Shown: positions 8,466 through 16,009, counted from the stretch's first letter. The stretch is DNA of 24,873 nucleotides from JBFWUW01 sp050247075 (GCA_050247075.1 JBFWUW010000090.1:1-24873), one strand, 5' to 3'. Numbers and translations: made by a program. The notes: generated from the letters alone by a model not told the origin.

Positions 8466-9491
8466 GTGCCTGACCTTCAAGATGGCGAGTCGGTCGAGAT
8501 CAAAGGCTCGGCCCGCTTGCCATACATCATCAAAAACGTGGCTGGCGCCTATTCGTGCTCGTGCCCGGCCTGGCGTAACCAGTCGGTCACGATTGACCGG
8601 CGGACCTGCAAACACATTCGTCAGCTTCGCGGCGAGCAAGCTGAGAAGGAGCGGCTGGGGCAAATTGGACAGGCCGTGCCGGAAATTCAGCCGTCGTCAA
8701 CCAGGCCCGGCAAGTCCGTCCCTGAGTTGCTGTTGGCCCATAGTTGGGACGGTGCAGCCGATCTCACCGGCTGGTGGATATCGGAAAAGTTGGATGGAGT
8801 TCGGGCCTGGTGGGATGGCAAACAATTCCTATCCCGCCAGGGAAATGTGTTTCATTCTCCGGCCTGGTTCACGGCCGGATTGCCCGATACGCCACTCGAT
8901 GGCGAACTGTGGTTGGCCCGCAAGGCCTTTCAGCGGACGGTGAGCATTGTCCGCCGCCAAACTGGCGACGAACTGTGGCGAGAGCTGAAATTTCGGGTCT
9001 TCGACATGCCCGCTCATGGTGCGCCGTTCGAGCAGCGGATCGCACAAGTCCAAGCCTGTCTGCGCGACTTGCGGACTCCGTTTGCCGAGGCTGTCGAACA
9101 GGCCTGCTGTCGCGACTTCGACCATTTACAGGGCGAGTTGAGCCGGATTATCGAATTGGGTGGTGAAGGACTGATGCTACGGCAGCCCGGTTCTTCCTAC
9201 GAGTCTGGCCGGTCCAATACGTTGCTCAAGATCAAGCAGTTCTTCGACACGGAAGCGATTGTCGTGAGGCACCAGCCCGGCAAAGGCCGCCACAAGGGCC
9301 GGCTGGGCGCTTTGGAAGTCGAATTGCCCGACGGCACCAGGTTCTCGGTCGGGACCGGCTTCAGCGATGCCCAGCGGGAAAGTCCGCCCCCGATTGGCAG
9401 CCAGATCACCTTCCGCTACCAGGAATTGACGGATCGCGGCGTGCCTCGATTTCCGTCGTTCGTCCGATGCCGCACGGATGCGGTATCCTGA
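8466..9491 (+). CDS. ATP-dependent DNA ligase with N-terminal SWIM zinc finger
   Basis: 341 residues. The GTG start at 8466 is supported by AGGAGA five bases upstream. The N-terminus is a SWIM zinc finger (C31-x-C33, then C48-x-H50) expected to bind DNA or protein. After a linker comes a compact ATP-dependent ligase: motif I EKLDG with the adenylated lysine K108, motif III FRVFDMP, motif IV EGLMLR, motif V LLKIKQF, and an OB-fold with KGRHKGRLGALEVELPDG and the C-terminal FRYQELTDRGVPRFPSFVR. It would seal nicks in duplex DNA using ATP, in addition to the cell's NAD-dependent LigA. No large DNA-binding domain is present, as in minimal virus-like ligases; the SWIM finger may replace it. It appears to be a single-gene unit. 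Confidence 0.9.
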   Translation: MPDLQDGESVEIKGSARLPYIIKNVAGAYSCSCPAWRNQSVTIDRRTCKHIRQLRGEQAEKERLGQIGQAVPEIQPSSTRPGKSVPELLLAHSWDGAADLTGWWISEKLDGVRAWWDGKQFLSRQGNVFHSPAWFTAGLPDTPLDGELWLARKAFQRTVSIVRRQTGDELWRELKFRVFDMPAHGAPFEQRIAQVQACLRDLRTPFAEAVEQACCRDFDHLQGELSRIIELGGEGLMLRQPGSSYESGRSNTLLKIKQFFDTEAIVVRHQPGKGRHKGRLGALEVELPDGTRFSVGTGFSDAQRESPPPIGSQITFRYQELTDRGVPRFPSFVRCRTDAVS

Positions 9492-9529
9492 TTCGCGAAT
9501 CGCCCGGTTCTCTCGGCGTTCGTCCGATG
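9457..9529. repeat. 13-bp direct repeat CGTTCGTCCGATG
   Basis: CGTTCGTCCGATG occurs at 9457-9469 (inside the 3' end of the ligase gene) and at 9517-9529, just before the integrase/transposase relic. The 60-bp spacing suggests a small duplication at a rearrangement junction, but a chance match cannot be excluded. Confidence 0.4.
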
Positions 9530-9539
9530 ACAATGCACG

Positions 9540-10108
9540 GGTCCGCACTTCCTCGCCTTCCACAATCCGGCGGACATCAGCCACCGACGCACCGTACTCA
9601 CCGTCAACTTTCGGCCGTACGCGACCGCCAATGCCTGGTAGGTTGTTATCGGGACCACCACTTCGGAAGCCGCCCAGCGAAAGACTCGTTTGATGACGCC
9701 AATACGCTGGTTGATCGCGCCGAGGCTCAGGCCCTTGTTGATCGAATTCCTTTGGAGCGCCAGCAGACCGAACTCGGCGGCCGGCTGGTCGCCGTACAGC
9801 GCGGACAATGGACGGACCGCGTAGCGAATGTTTTCCAATTCGCGCGTGGGCACTTGGTTTTTGCGGTAGTGCAATTCGGCATACTGCCAGAAGCCCGCCA
9901 GCGCCTCATCGACGGTCCGAGCGTGAGGTGAACTCGTCAGTTTTCGCCCGACGACCAGCAATTTGGCGACGATGCGATCGTAGAGAAATTGACTGGCGGC
10001 AGATCCATGGGGGCCGAGATAAATCTCGCGGCCATCCAGATTGATCTGGGCCTGTCCGCTCGCACGGTGGAGGGAATACTTGGGAACGCCGGCAGACAAC
10101 GTGGGCAT
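9540..10108 (-). pseudogene. Integrase N-terminal part joined to a transposase fragment (relic)
   Basis: From the ATG at 10108 the minus strand reads like the N-terminal half of a planctomycete tyrosine integrase: an arm-type DNA-binding start (YSLHRASGQAQINLDGREIY), then a core-binding (SAM-like) region ending INQRIGVIKRVFRWAASE...TTYQALAV near 9622. The catalytic domain (R, H-x-x-R, Y) is absent. Instead the frame continues as AYGRKLTVSTVRRWLMSAGL and WKARK (about 9620-9547), which resembles the helix-turn-helix region of ISNCY-type transposases, and then runs on without recognisable content into the ligase region. I read this as a dead integrase from an earlier island, truncated by an insertion sequence that was itself lost. 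It lies outside attL of the 12.2-kb element. Calling the second part ISNCY rests on memory of the motif. Confidence 0.65.
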
Positions 10109-10221
10109 TTGCGGCCTCCGAGAGCCAAACCCGTACCATACGGGTTTGCGGGTCGGAAAACGGGCCGCACTGCCGAACATCTGCAGGTAACTAACCTCAG
10201 CTATCGGCCTAACTTACGTCG

Positions 10222-10267
10222 AGTGGGCGATACAGGACTCGAACCTGTGACCCCCAGCTTGTCGAGC
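10222..10267. repeat. attL: 46-bp copy of the tRNA-Val 3' end
   Basis: Identical to 22465-22510 over 46 bp; the flanking bases differ on both sides. It holds the 3' portion of the tRNA (T arm, variable loop and 3' anticodon-stem side) but no 5' half, so it is not a functional tRNA. Host sequence lies to the left, element sequence to the right. Confidence 0.93.
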
Positions 10268-10286
10268 CGTTCGGGCCATTTTCCGC

Positions 10287-10382
10287 CAGTCTCCGACAAT
10301 CTCCGAAGTGCTTTGCCGTCCGGTGGTTTACGACCGTTGCGCATTCCGTCAGCTTCCGTCAATCTCCGATGGATTCCGTCGC
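10287..10382. repeat. Left-end TCCG-rich repeats (possible integrase/excisionase arm sites)
   Basis: CAGTCTCCGACAATCTCCGA at 10287-10306 and CAGCTTCCGTCAATCTCCGA at 10350-10369 match at 17 of 20 positions, 63 bp apart. TTCCGTC recurs at 10344, 10355 and 10375 and once more immediately beside attR (22457). Such arrays next to an attachment core are typical of recombinase arm-binding sites; the role is inferred. Confidence 0.45.
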
Positions 10383-10385
10383 CTG

Positions 10386-10408
10386 GGCTGTACTTAGGCT
10401 GTACAGCC
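10386..10408. promoter_or_regulatory. GGCTGTA half-site array, left end
   Basis: GGCTGTACTTAGGCTGTA (10386-10403) has two direct GGCTGTA half sites 11 bp apart, one helical turn. The second half also forms the perfect 12-bp palindrome GGCTGTACAGCC (10397-10408). A matching array lies near the right end (22375-22392) and an inverted one at 13595-13611. Probably an integrase/excisionase arm site or an operator of the gene at 10533. Confidence 0.55.
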
Positions 10409-10532
10409 AAGCGACAGCGCAGTGATCGTGCGCGACTGCGGTAGAATGAAGTGACCTTTGCCCCGCGGCGGGCTGGCGGATTCGCAACCGCTGGCCCGTC
10501 GCGTGGCGTTTTGCGAGAAAGGGAAACGAGCG

Positions 10533-11186
10533 ATGGCACAAAGTACCAATACTCCGCTGACGTGCATCATGGGTGGCCGGGTTGAAACCGTTGGTCAGTT
10601 GCTCTTGGCGCTAGAGTGCCAGCGCGTCGCGCCGAAGCAAAGCGACAAGGGATTGGCCTACGGCCTTTGGGATGCGGTGCGGGGCTTTCAGACCTTGCCC
10701 GACGTTCAAGGCGTGCAGGCGCTTTGTGGACGCATGTACGGGGCCGACCTGACGACGCAATCTGTTCTGCGACTGCGCGGCGACTTGTGCGAGCGCCAGC
10801 GCATTACGGCGAGTGAAGCGGACTGCCTGCCATTGGCCGCGGCCCTGACGTTGTTTAGCGACGGGGTGGGTGAGCGCCACGCCAATTTACCCGATGCGGC
10901 CAAAGGCAAGCCGAAGCGGCCCCGCCGTGCGCCGCGTGGCGAGCGGCAAGCCAAGCCGTTGACGGACGCCCAAGTGAAATCGCTTGAAGCCGTCCAAGAC
11001 TGTGAGGGCAATATCGCCAAGGCGGCGCGGAGTTTGGGCCGTGACCGCAAAACCGTGGAACAGCACTACAAGGAAGCGCTGCGCAAGTTGGGTCGGGCTG
11101 CGGTGAAAAAACCCACGACCCGCCATCTACCCCAAGATCAGCGCGGTCAAGCCCACGTTGCCGATGGCGACGATATGAGGAAATAG
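10533..11186 (+). CDS. Probable DNA-binding regulator with C-terminal helix-turn-helix
   Basis: 217 residues from the ATG at 10533, preceded by AAAGGGAAA; an upstream TTG at 10458 in frame is less likely. The N-terminal 115 residues match nothing I know. A basic linker (about 122-142, rich in K, R and P) leads to a helix-turn-helix at about 145-187 (LTDAQVKSLEAVQDCEGNIA, then AARSLGRDRKTVEQHYKEAL), which resembles sigma region 4 and terminase-type HTH domains. It is the first gene inside attL and the first of a plus-strand series, directly downstream of the GGCTGTA palindrome, and upstream of a promoter-like region with repeated CGGGGGTA words. A regulator of the element's replication genes is the most likely role. 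No enzyme motif is visible. Confidence 0.7.
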   Translation: MAQSTNTPLTCIMGGRVETVGQLLLALECQRVAPKQSDKGLAYGLWDAVRGFQTLPDVQGVQALCGRMYGADLTTQSVLRLRGDLCERQRITASEADCLPLAAALTLFSDGVGERHANLPDAAKGKPKRPRRAPRGERQAKPLTDAQVKSLEAVQDCEGNIAKAARSLGRDRKTVEQHYKEALRKLGRAAVKKPTTRHLPQDQRGQAHVADGDDMRK

Positions 11187-11188
11187 CG

Positions 11189-11298
11189 CGGGGGTATCTG
11201 AAGGGGTAGTTTCGCCCGTCGCGCAAGTTTTTTCTTCTCTTAGGGCAAAAAGCACTTACGACGACAACGGGGGTACTCTGCGCGCACAACTACCCCCG
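11189..11298. promoter_or_regulatory. Repeated CGGGGGTA words upstream of the replication genes
   Basis: CGGGGGTA occurs at 11189-11196 and 11268-11275 and inverted (TACCCCCG) at 11291-11298; a degenerate AGGGGTA lies at about 11202. The last two form an 8-bp inverted repeat with a 15-bp spacer, ending 15 bp before the next start codon. A T-rich stretch (TTTTTTCTTCTCTTAG) lies between. This arrangement suggests an operator region controlling the operon from 11313. Confidence 0.45.
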
Positions 11299-11312
11299 AT
11301 TCTGGAAAGGTT

Positions 11313-11711
11313 ATGAGGCACAACCCTTCCAAGTCGAGCGGTGCGACAGCGCCAACGCGGCGGGCCAAGAATAACCCGCCCCCGCGCATCACGTCGCCAG
11401 CGCTGTCTCCGCCGCGATTCGGGCATCCCCTGAATGACGCGCTCTTTGTGGCAGTCGGCGGATTGCTTTTGCAGCACAACGCCAGTCTGCCTTGCTACGC
11501 CGACTTTGTTTCGTTCCTGGCATCGCATAGCGCGACGGACATTCTGGCCGCGTTCGGACGGGGTGAAACGCGGCTGGCGTTCGGCGCGGGCGGGTTGCTC
11601 TACTCGCGTTTGGTGACGCCAGCAGTGGTAGCGGACCTGGCGTGCCGGGAAATCGACTTGCAAAGCATCGCGCGCTTGATGCGTCAGAAGCTTGCGGACG
11701 GGGAAGGGTGA
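11313..11711 (+). CDS. Hypothetical protein upstream of the helicase
   Basis: 132 residues; ATG at 11313 with a good ribosome binding site, GGAAAGG (11304-11310). The first 40 residues are basic and proline-rich. The rest (about 41-130) looks mainly helical, with NDALFVAVGGLLLQ, CYADFVSFLASHS and DLQSIARLMRQKL. No family is recognised and no metal or nucleotide motif is seen. The stop (11709-11711) is 2 bp before the helicase ATG, so the two are cotranscribed and probably functionally linked, for example as a helicase loader or accessory replication protein; this is inference from position only. Confidence 0.65.
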   Translation: MRHNPSKSSGATAPTRRAKNNPPPRITSPALSPPRFGHPLNDALFVAVGGLLLQHNASLPCYADFVSFLASHSATDILAAFGRGETRLAFGAGGLLYSRLVTPAVVADLACREIDLQSIARLMRQKLADGEG

Positions 11712-11713
11712 GC

Positions 11714-13102
11714 ATGGACGCCAAGCCGAATCTTTCCGACTTGGGCAACGCCCAACGCTTCGTCGCGCAACACGGTGCGGACCTGCGCTATTGCTACCCG
11801 TGGGGCAAGTGGCTGGCGTGGGATGGCCGACGCTGGCGCATGGACGATACGGGGGAAGTCGAGCGGCGGGCCAAGGCCACGGTGCGGAGCATGTACGCCG
11901 AAGCCCAAGCGCTGCCCGACGCCGAACGGCAAGCGCTGGTCAAGCACGCCCTGGAATGCGAGCGCGCCGCCCGCGTGCGGTCGATGATTGACCTGGCGCG
12001 CAGCGAACTAGCCGTTCTGCCTGCCGCGCTTGACTGCGACCAGTGGTTGTTGAATTGCCCCAACGGAACGGTTGACCTGCGCACGGGCGAGGCGCGGCCA
12101 CACGACCGCGCCGACTTGCTGACGAAGCTTTGCCCCGTCGCCTATGATCCCGACGCGGCTACGTTTGTTTGGGATGGGCTTTTCTTGGAGCGCGTGTTTG
12201 CGGCTGACTGGCAGCTTGTGGGCTTCGTTCAACGCCTGTTGGGCTACTGCCTGACGGGCAGTGTCCGCGAGCAAGTCTTGCCGATTTTGTGGGGTATCGG
12301 CGCGAACGGGAAAAGCACGTTGCTGGGGGTGATGCTCGATTTGTTGGGCGGCGATTACGCAATGAAAGCCGCGCCCGACCTGTTAATGGTCAAGGGTGAC
12401 GCGCATCCGACAGAACGGGCCGATTTGCACGGCAAGCGGCTGGTGGTCGCAATCGAAACGGACGACGGCAAGCGGCTGGCAGAGGCACTGGTCAAAGACT
12501 TGACTGGCGGCGACCGCATCCGCGCCCGCCGCATGCGCGAAGATCATTGGGAGTTCGCGCCGACTCACAAGTTGATTCTGGCGACGAACCATCGGCCTAC
12601 GATCCGCGGAACCGACCATGCCATCTGGCGACGGATTCGGCTGGTCCCGTTCAACGTGGTCATTCCCGATGACCAGCAAGACAAGACGCTGCCCGACCGC
12701 CTGCGCGGGGAACTGCCTGGCATCTTGGCATGGTGCGTTCAAGGATGCTTGGCGTGGCAGCGTGACGGGCTGGGCTTGCCCGATGACGTGCGGGAAGCCA
12801 CTGCCGAGTATCGCCAGCATCAAGACGTGCTGGGGGCGTTCCTGAATGAGTGCTGCCTGTTAGGCGACGGGTTGCGGTGCAAGGCCAGCACGCTGTACGC
12901 GGCCTACATCGACTGGTGCAAGGCCACGGGCGAGCGGCCAGCCAAGCAACGCGAGTTCGGAAGCACGATGACGGAGCGGGGCTTTGATCGTTTCGCCAAC
13001 AACGGGACGTGGTATCGGGGGCTGACTGTACGCGAGAGCGCCAACGGAAGGACGGAACCATACGGAACCTCCGTAGCCTATGAACGAGAATTGCCTACAT
13101 AG
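11714..13102 (+). CDS. Phage/plasmid primase C-terminal helicase (P4/D5 family, SF3)
   Basis: 462 residues from the ATG at 11714. An in-frame start at 11642 would overlap the upstream gene heavily, so I prefer 11714. Order: a D5_N-like region (about 1-180, with WDGRRWRMDD and WLLNCPNGTVDLRTGEARPH); SF3 helicase with Walker A GIGANGKST (194-202, K200); acidic strand VVAIETDD (about 244-251); a stretch ATNHRPTIRGTDHAIWRRI (about 293-312) holding the motif C asparagine and arginine finger; and a C-terminal winged-helix-like tail (ECCLLGDGLRCKASTLYAAY onward). It unwinds DNA at the element's origin. There is no TOPRIM or AEP primase domain, so priming must come from elsewhere. The gene's 3' end carries one arm of an iteron-bearing inverted repeat that may be the origin. 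Confidence 0.92.
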   Translation: MDAKPNLSDLGNAQRFVAQHGADLRYCYPWGKWLAWDGRRWRMDDTGEVERRAKATVRSMYAEAQALPDAERQALVKHALECERAARVRSMIDLARSELAVLPAALDCDQWLLNCPNGTVDLRTGEARPHDRADLLTKLCPVAYDPDAATFVWDGLFLERVFAADWQLVGFVQRLLGYCLTGSVREQVLPILWGIGANGKSTLLGVMLDLLGGDYAMKAAPDLLMVKGDAHPTERADLHGKRLVVAIETDDGKRLAEALVKDLTGGDRIRARRMREDHWEFAPTHKLILATNHRPTIRGTDHAIWRRIRLVPFNVVIPDDQQDKTLPDRLRGELPGILAWCVQGCLAWQRDGLGLPDDVREATAEYRQHQDVLGAFLNECCLLGDGLRCKASTLYAAYIDWCKATGERPAKQREFGSTMTERGFDRFANNGTWYRGLTVRESANGRTEPYGTSVAYERELPT

Positions 13103-13147
13103 GCGCACTAATAGCTACGGACCTTCCGCATGGTTCCGTGGTTCCGT
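13044..13147. promoter_or_regulatory. Candidate replication origin: long inverted repeat with ACGGAACC iterons
   Basis: Two 26-bp arms (13052-13077 and 13114-13139) are inverted repeats with 3 mismatches, separated by 36 bp. Inside, CCTATG (13076-13081) faces CATAGG (13098-13103). The word ACGGAACC occurs at 13052 and 13062 and, inverted as GGTTCCGT, at 13132 and 13140, with a variant ACGGAAGG at 13044. The left arm is in the last codons of the helicase gene, the right arm beyond its stop. Iterons next to an SF3 helicase gene are the usual origin arrangement in P4-like elements; a strong terminator is the other reading. Confidence 0.55.
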
Positions 13148-13274
13148 GAGTGAAGGTAGTGAGAACAGCAAGTGCCGAAAGTGAGCGGTGGGAAGATTGG
13201 GGAATTGGGAAGGGAACCGACGATCCGAGTTGCGGCCAGTCTTTCCCCGCGCCGAACCAACAGGTTGAACAACC

Positions 13275-13538
13275 ATGAACGCTGTTAATGGAAGATTCGC
13301 CATGCCGACGGATACTCCCCCGCGCAATGCTGACGCGCTCTTGGCCGATGGGTTGATGACGGTCAAGCAAGCGGCCAGTTGGCTGGGGGTGGCGCAATCC
13401 ACGCTGTACCTGTTGATGGACCGCGGCGGCTTGCCGTTCATCGTCTTGCCCGACGTTCGGGCGCGACGGATTCCCAAACGTGCGCTCTTGGACCTGGCGC
13501 AAGCGAACCTGCGCGGGTGGAACGGGGCGAATACCTAG
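13275..13538 (+). CDS. Excisionase-like helix-turn-helix protein
   Basis: 87 residues (78 if translation starts at the ATG at 13302, which has GGAAG upstream). The core reads LMTVKQAASWLGVAQSTLYLLMDRGGLPFIVLPDVRARRIPKRALLDLA: a MerR-type winged helix of the HTH_17/AlpA/Xis class, with the helix-turn-helix at about 29-48 and the wing around the basic ARRIPKRAL. Such proteins bind near attachment sites as recombination directionality factors or act as activators (AlpA in P4-like satellites). It sits alone between the helicase and packaging genes, with an inverted GGCTGTA array about 57 bp downstream that matches arrays near both ends, which supports an excisionase role. Stop at 13536-13538. Confidence 0.78.
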   Translation: MNAVNGRFAMPTDTPPRNADALLADGLMTVKQAASWLGVAQSTLYLLMDRGGLPFIVLPDVRARRIPKRALLDLAQANLRGWNGANT

Positions 13539-13594
13539 TTCTAAGTTTGGGGGTCAATCCCAAACGCAACAGCAGCAACAACTTACAGCGGCAC

Positions 13595-13611
13595 ACAGCC
13601 TAGGTACAGCC
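13595..13611. promoter_or_regulatory. GGCTGTA half-site array, internal inverted copy
   Basis: ACAGCCTAGGTACAGCC is, on the minus strand, GGCTGTACCTAGGCTGT: the same two half sites with 11-bp spacing as the arrays at the two ends, in opposite orientation. It lies just upstream of the packaging genes and downstream of the excisionase-like gene, so it may be an operator. Confidence 0.5.
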
Positions 13612-13622
13612 TAATCGAGACT

Positions 13623-14297
13623 ATGGAACCGACAAACGGCCACAACCCGACGCCCGACGCGACAGCCGACGCGACGATTGCTGCCGTCGCCCCCGCGCCC
13701 GTTGGCCGTGGCCGCGGTGGGATTCCTGGCAACAAGGGCAATCAGCAACCCAAGACGGGCAACCGCAACGCCTTCAAGCACGGCGGCTACGCCCGTGTGA
13801 CGCTGGTGAATATGCCAGCCAAGTTGCGAGCGGTCCAACGGTCGGTCAATGATCTTCGCGCCGCCTTGGAAGCTGCTTGCGTGGAATCCCACGGCGATAT
13901 TTCACTAACGAACGCATCCACGATCAACACGGCGGTGTGGGGCGAGCGCCTGTTGCGGCTTTGGGCGCGTCGGCTGGCGCAGGATTACGACAAGTTGGAC
14001 GCGACGGGTGTAGCCCTGGCAACCGACCGCATCGAACGCTTGTGCAAGTCGCGCGATGACGCGATTCGGCGGTTGAATCTCGACAAGGCAAAATCGGCCA
14101 GCGTTTGGGACAGCATCTATCAACGTCCCAAGCATCCCGCGTTGGCCCTGCCCGCGACCAACGGCCACGCGAAGCCCGCCACAGTTGCGCACAAGGCCAG
14201 CAACCCAACGATGGACTCCGAAGCCACGCCCGACGCAACGGACTCGCCAGCGGGCCAGCAGCGCAACGACACGACCAACAGGGAGCCGACGCCATGA
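13623..14297 (+). CDS. Probable terminase small subunit
   Basis: 224 residues. A low-complexity A/T/P-rich N-terminus (1-30) is followed by GRGRGGIPGNKGNQQPKTGN and RNAFKHGGYAR, a glycine- and lysine-rich motif ending in KHGGY that is common at the start of small terminase-like proteins. A helical body follows (about 62-165: RAVQRSVNDLRAALEAAC, NTAVWGERLLRLWARRLAQD, DRIERLCKSRDDAIRRLNLD), then a disordered tail rich in T, P and D. Small terminases recognise the packaging site and load the large subunit. The call rests on the motif plus position immediately upstream of the large terminase, with only a tiny gene between. Its stop overlaps the next start (ATGA at 14294-14297). Confidence 0.65.
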   Translation: MEPTNGHNPTPDATADATIAAVAPAPVGRGRGGIPGNKGNQQPKTGNRNAFKHGGYARVTLVNMPAKLRAVQRSVNDLRAALEAACVESHGDISLTNASTINTAVWGERLLRLWARRLAQDYDKLDATGVALATDRIERLCKSRDDAIRRLNLDKAKSASVWDSIYQRPKHPALALPATNGHAKPATVAHKASNPTMDSEATPDATDSPAGQQRNDTTNREPTP

Positions 14298-14422
14298 AGG
14301 GTATCGCCAGCATCTACCACCAGTACGCCCGACCGTCGCGGCGGGAGTTGAAGTTGCGTGAGCGGTTCGCGGCGCGACAGCGTGAGCGGTTGCCCCGTGG
14401 CCCGCGCAGGGGGAGCAAGTAG
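14294..14422 (+). CDS. Small basic protein between the terminase genes
   Basis: 42 residues. Its ATG overlaps the stop of the upstream gene by 4 bp (ATGA) and its own stop is 9 bp before the large terminase start, the pattern of a real, translationally coupled gene. Composition is strikingly basic (ARPSRRELKLRERFAARQRE, then RLPRGPRRGSK), so it would bind DNA or RNA. No family is recognised. It may help terminase assembly or exist only to couple translation between its neighbours. Confidence 0.5.
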   Translation: MKGIASIYHQYARPSRRELKLRERFAARQRERLPRGPRRGSK

Positions 14423-14431
14423 GGACTGACG

Positions 14432-16009
14432 ATGCAAAGCAACCTGGCACAATTCGCATCCGACCCGCTGGCGTTCTTTTACGCGGCGTTGGTCGATGGA
14501 CCGCACGGGCAGTTGGTCCCGTTCGGCAGCATTACCACGTCGTTTCAGCGCGATGCGTTGGAAGCCCTGGCACCTGCGCTCTTGGCCGTGGCCCACGGTG
14601 AGCAACCGACGATTGCGCGACACGCTTGGTTCTGGTCCAAGGGTGCGGGCAAGGATTCGCTCTTGGCCCTGGCATTCGCCTGGCTTGTCGCATTCTCTCC
14701 CCGGTTGCTAGAGCTTCGTCTTGGCGCTGCCGACGCCGATCAAGCCGCGGAAGTGCGGTTGATTATCAAAGGGCTGTTGCGGAATAACCCCTGGCTTGGG
14801 GAAGCCCTTGAAGTGTTGGCTTGGGAAGTACGCAACAGGCTGGGCACAGATTCGCGGCTGTTGATTGTGGCGGCGGATGAGCGCGGCGAGCATGGTTCGC
14901 GGCCCGACGCCACGGCCATCAATGAGCTTTCGCACGTCGGCAATGAGGGCTTCGCACAAACGCTCTTGGACAACCAAACGAAGCGGCCCGCGGGCTTGCT
15001 GCTGATTGCGAGCAACGCCGGCATCGTGGGCACCTGGCAGCATCGGTTCTATGAAACAATCCGCGACGCGCCCGACCGCTGGCACTTGTCGGAATACAAC
15101 CAGCCCGCCCCTTGGGTGAGCGAAGCCGATCTTGCCGAGCGCCGCAAGGTGTCGGGTGAGTCGCGCTTTCGTCGGTTGTGGTGGGGCCAATGGGCCGACG
15201 ATGCGGGCGGCAACGCAATTGCCCCCGCGGACCTGGAATCGTGCATCGACCGCGCCGCCGAACCGCTGGCGCGTCCGCAAGACGGCTGGCTGTACGTTGG
15301 CGGCTTGGACTTGTCCGTTTCCCGTGACGCCACGGCATTCGTGCTGCTGGGCAAGCACGTCGGCTACACGATGCACCAAAAGCGCCGTCGCAAGCATCCC
15401 TTGCCCCCGTCGCATCCGTTGATGATTGCCCGCGACTTGGGAATGTTCGATCCCGACCCCGATGATCCCGACGACGAAGTTTTCGATGAGGACCAGTACG
15501 CCTATCGGACGCGCCACGTTGGCGGCACGGGCAAGCTTTGCGTGGCGCGGTTGCGCGTTTGGAATCCCGCCGAAACGGGCGGGCGAATCAATCTGGCGGC
15601 AGTTGAAGATTACGTGCTGAAAATCCATCGGCGTTTCAACCTGGCATCGTTGGCGGTTGACCCGTTCCAAGCCGAGCGGAGCGGGCAGGCGCTGGCCGCG
15701 GCGGGCGTTCCCGTTCGCATGACGGCCCCCACGGCGGGCAACTTGCAAACGCAAGCCAGCGCGCTGTTGGAAGCCGTATCCGACCGCGCCTTGAAACTGC
15801 TGCCCGATGACAGGTTGCTTACCGATCTTCGGCGATTGCGAGTTGTGGAACGCGGGCTGACGTTTCGCCTGGAAAGCCCGCGCGTTAGCGACGGGCAAGG
15901 GACACGACACGGCGACTTGGCAAGCGCGCTGACGTTGGCCTTGCTGGCGTGCAAAGACTTCAACGAACCAATGGGCGAGCCGTTACTTGACCGCCCGTTG
16001 GCCTACTAG
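14432..16009 (+). CDS. Phage terminase large subunit
   Basis: 525 residues, ATG at 14432. The ATPase domain has a Walker A-like WSKGAGKDS (68-76, K74), a coupling-type region, and DATAINELSH (159-168), where E165 is the expected catalytic glutamate, although the Walker B aspartate position is an asparagine. The RNase H-like nuclease follows: GGLDLSVSRDATAF with D293, LAVDPFQAE with D410, and HGDLASALTLALLA with D495, giving a complete acidic triad. Both domains look intact, so the enzyme should drive DNA into a prohead and cut it. It lies downstream of the small subunit candidate and upstream of the capsid gene, but the portal gene normally placed here is missing. Confidence 0.92.
   Translation: MQSNLAQFASDPLAFFYAALVDGPHGQLVPFGSITTSFQRDALEALAPALLAVAHGEQPTIARHAWFWSKGAGKDSLLALAFAWLVAFSPRLLELRLGAADADQAAEVRLIIKGLLRNNPWLGEALEVLAWEVRNRLGTDSRLLIVAADERGEHGSRPDATAINELSHVGNEGFAQTLLDNQTKRPAGLLLIASNAGIVGTWQHRFYETIRDAPDRWHLSEYNQPAPWVSEADLAERRKVSGESRFRRLWWGQWADDAGGNAIAPADLESCIDRAAEPLARPQDGWLYVGGLDLSVSRDATAFVLLGKHVGYTMHQKRRRKHPLPPSHPLMIARDLGMFDPDPDDPDDEVFDEDQYAYRTRHVGGTGKLCVARLRVWNPAETGGRINLAAVEDYVLKIHRRFNLASLAVDPFQAERSGQALAAAGVPVRMTAPTAGNLQTQASALLEAVSDRALKLLPDDRLLTDLRRLRVVERGLTFRLESPRVSDGQGTRHGDLASALTLALLACKDFNEPMGEPLLDRPLAY

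Noticed and set aside
10224..10267. Second tRNA gene at the left end
   Set aside because: Only the 3' part is present; the acceptor 5' strand, D arm and 5' half are missing, so it is an attachment-site duplicate.
14708..15910. Minus-strand open frame of about 400 codons
   Set aside because: Shadow of the large terminase gene.
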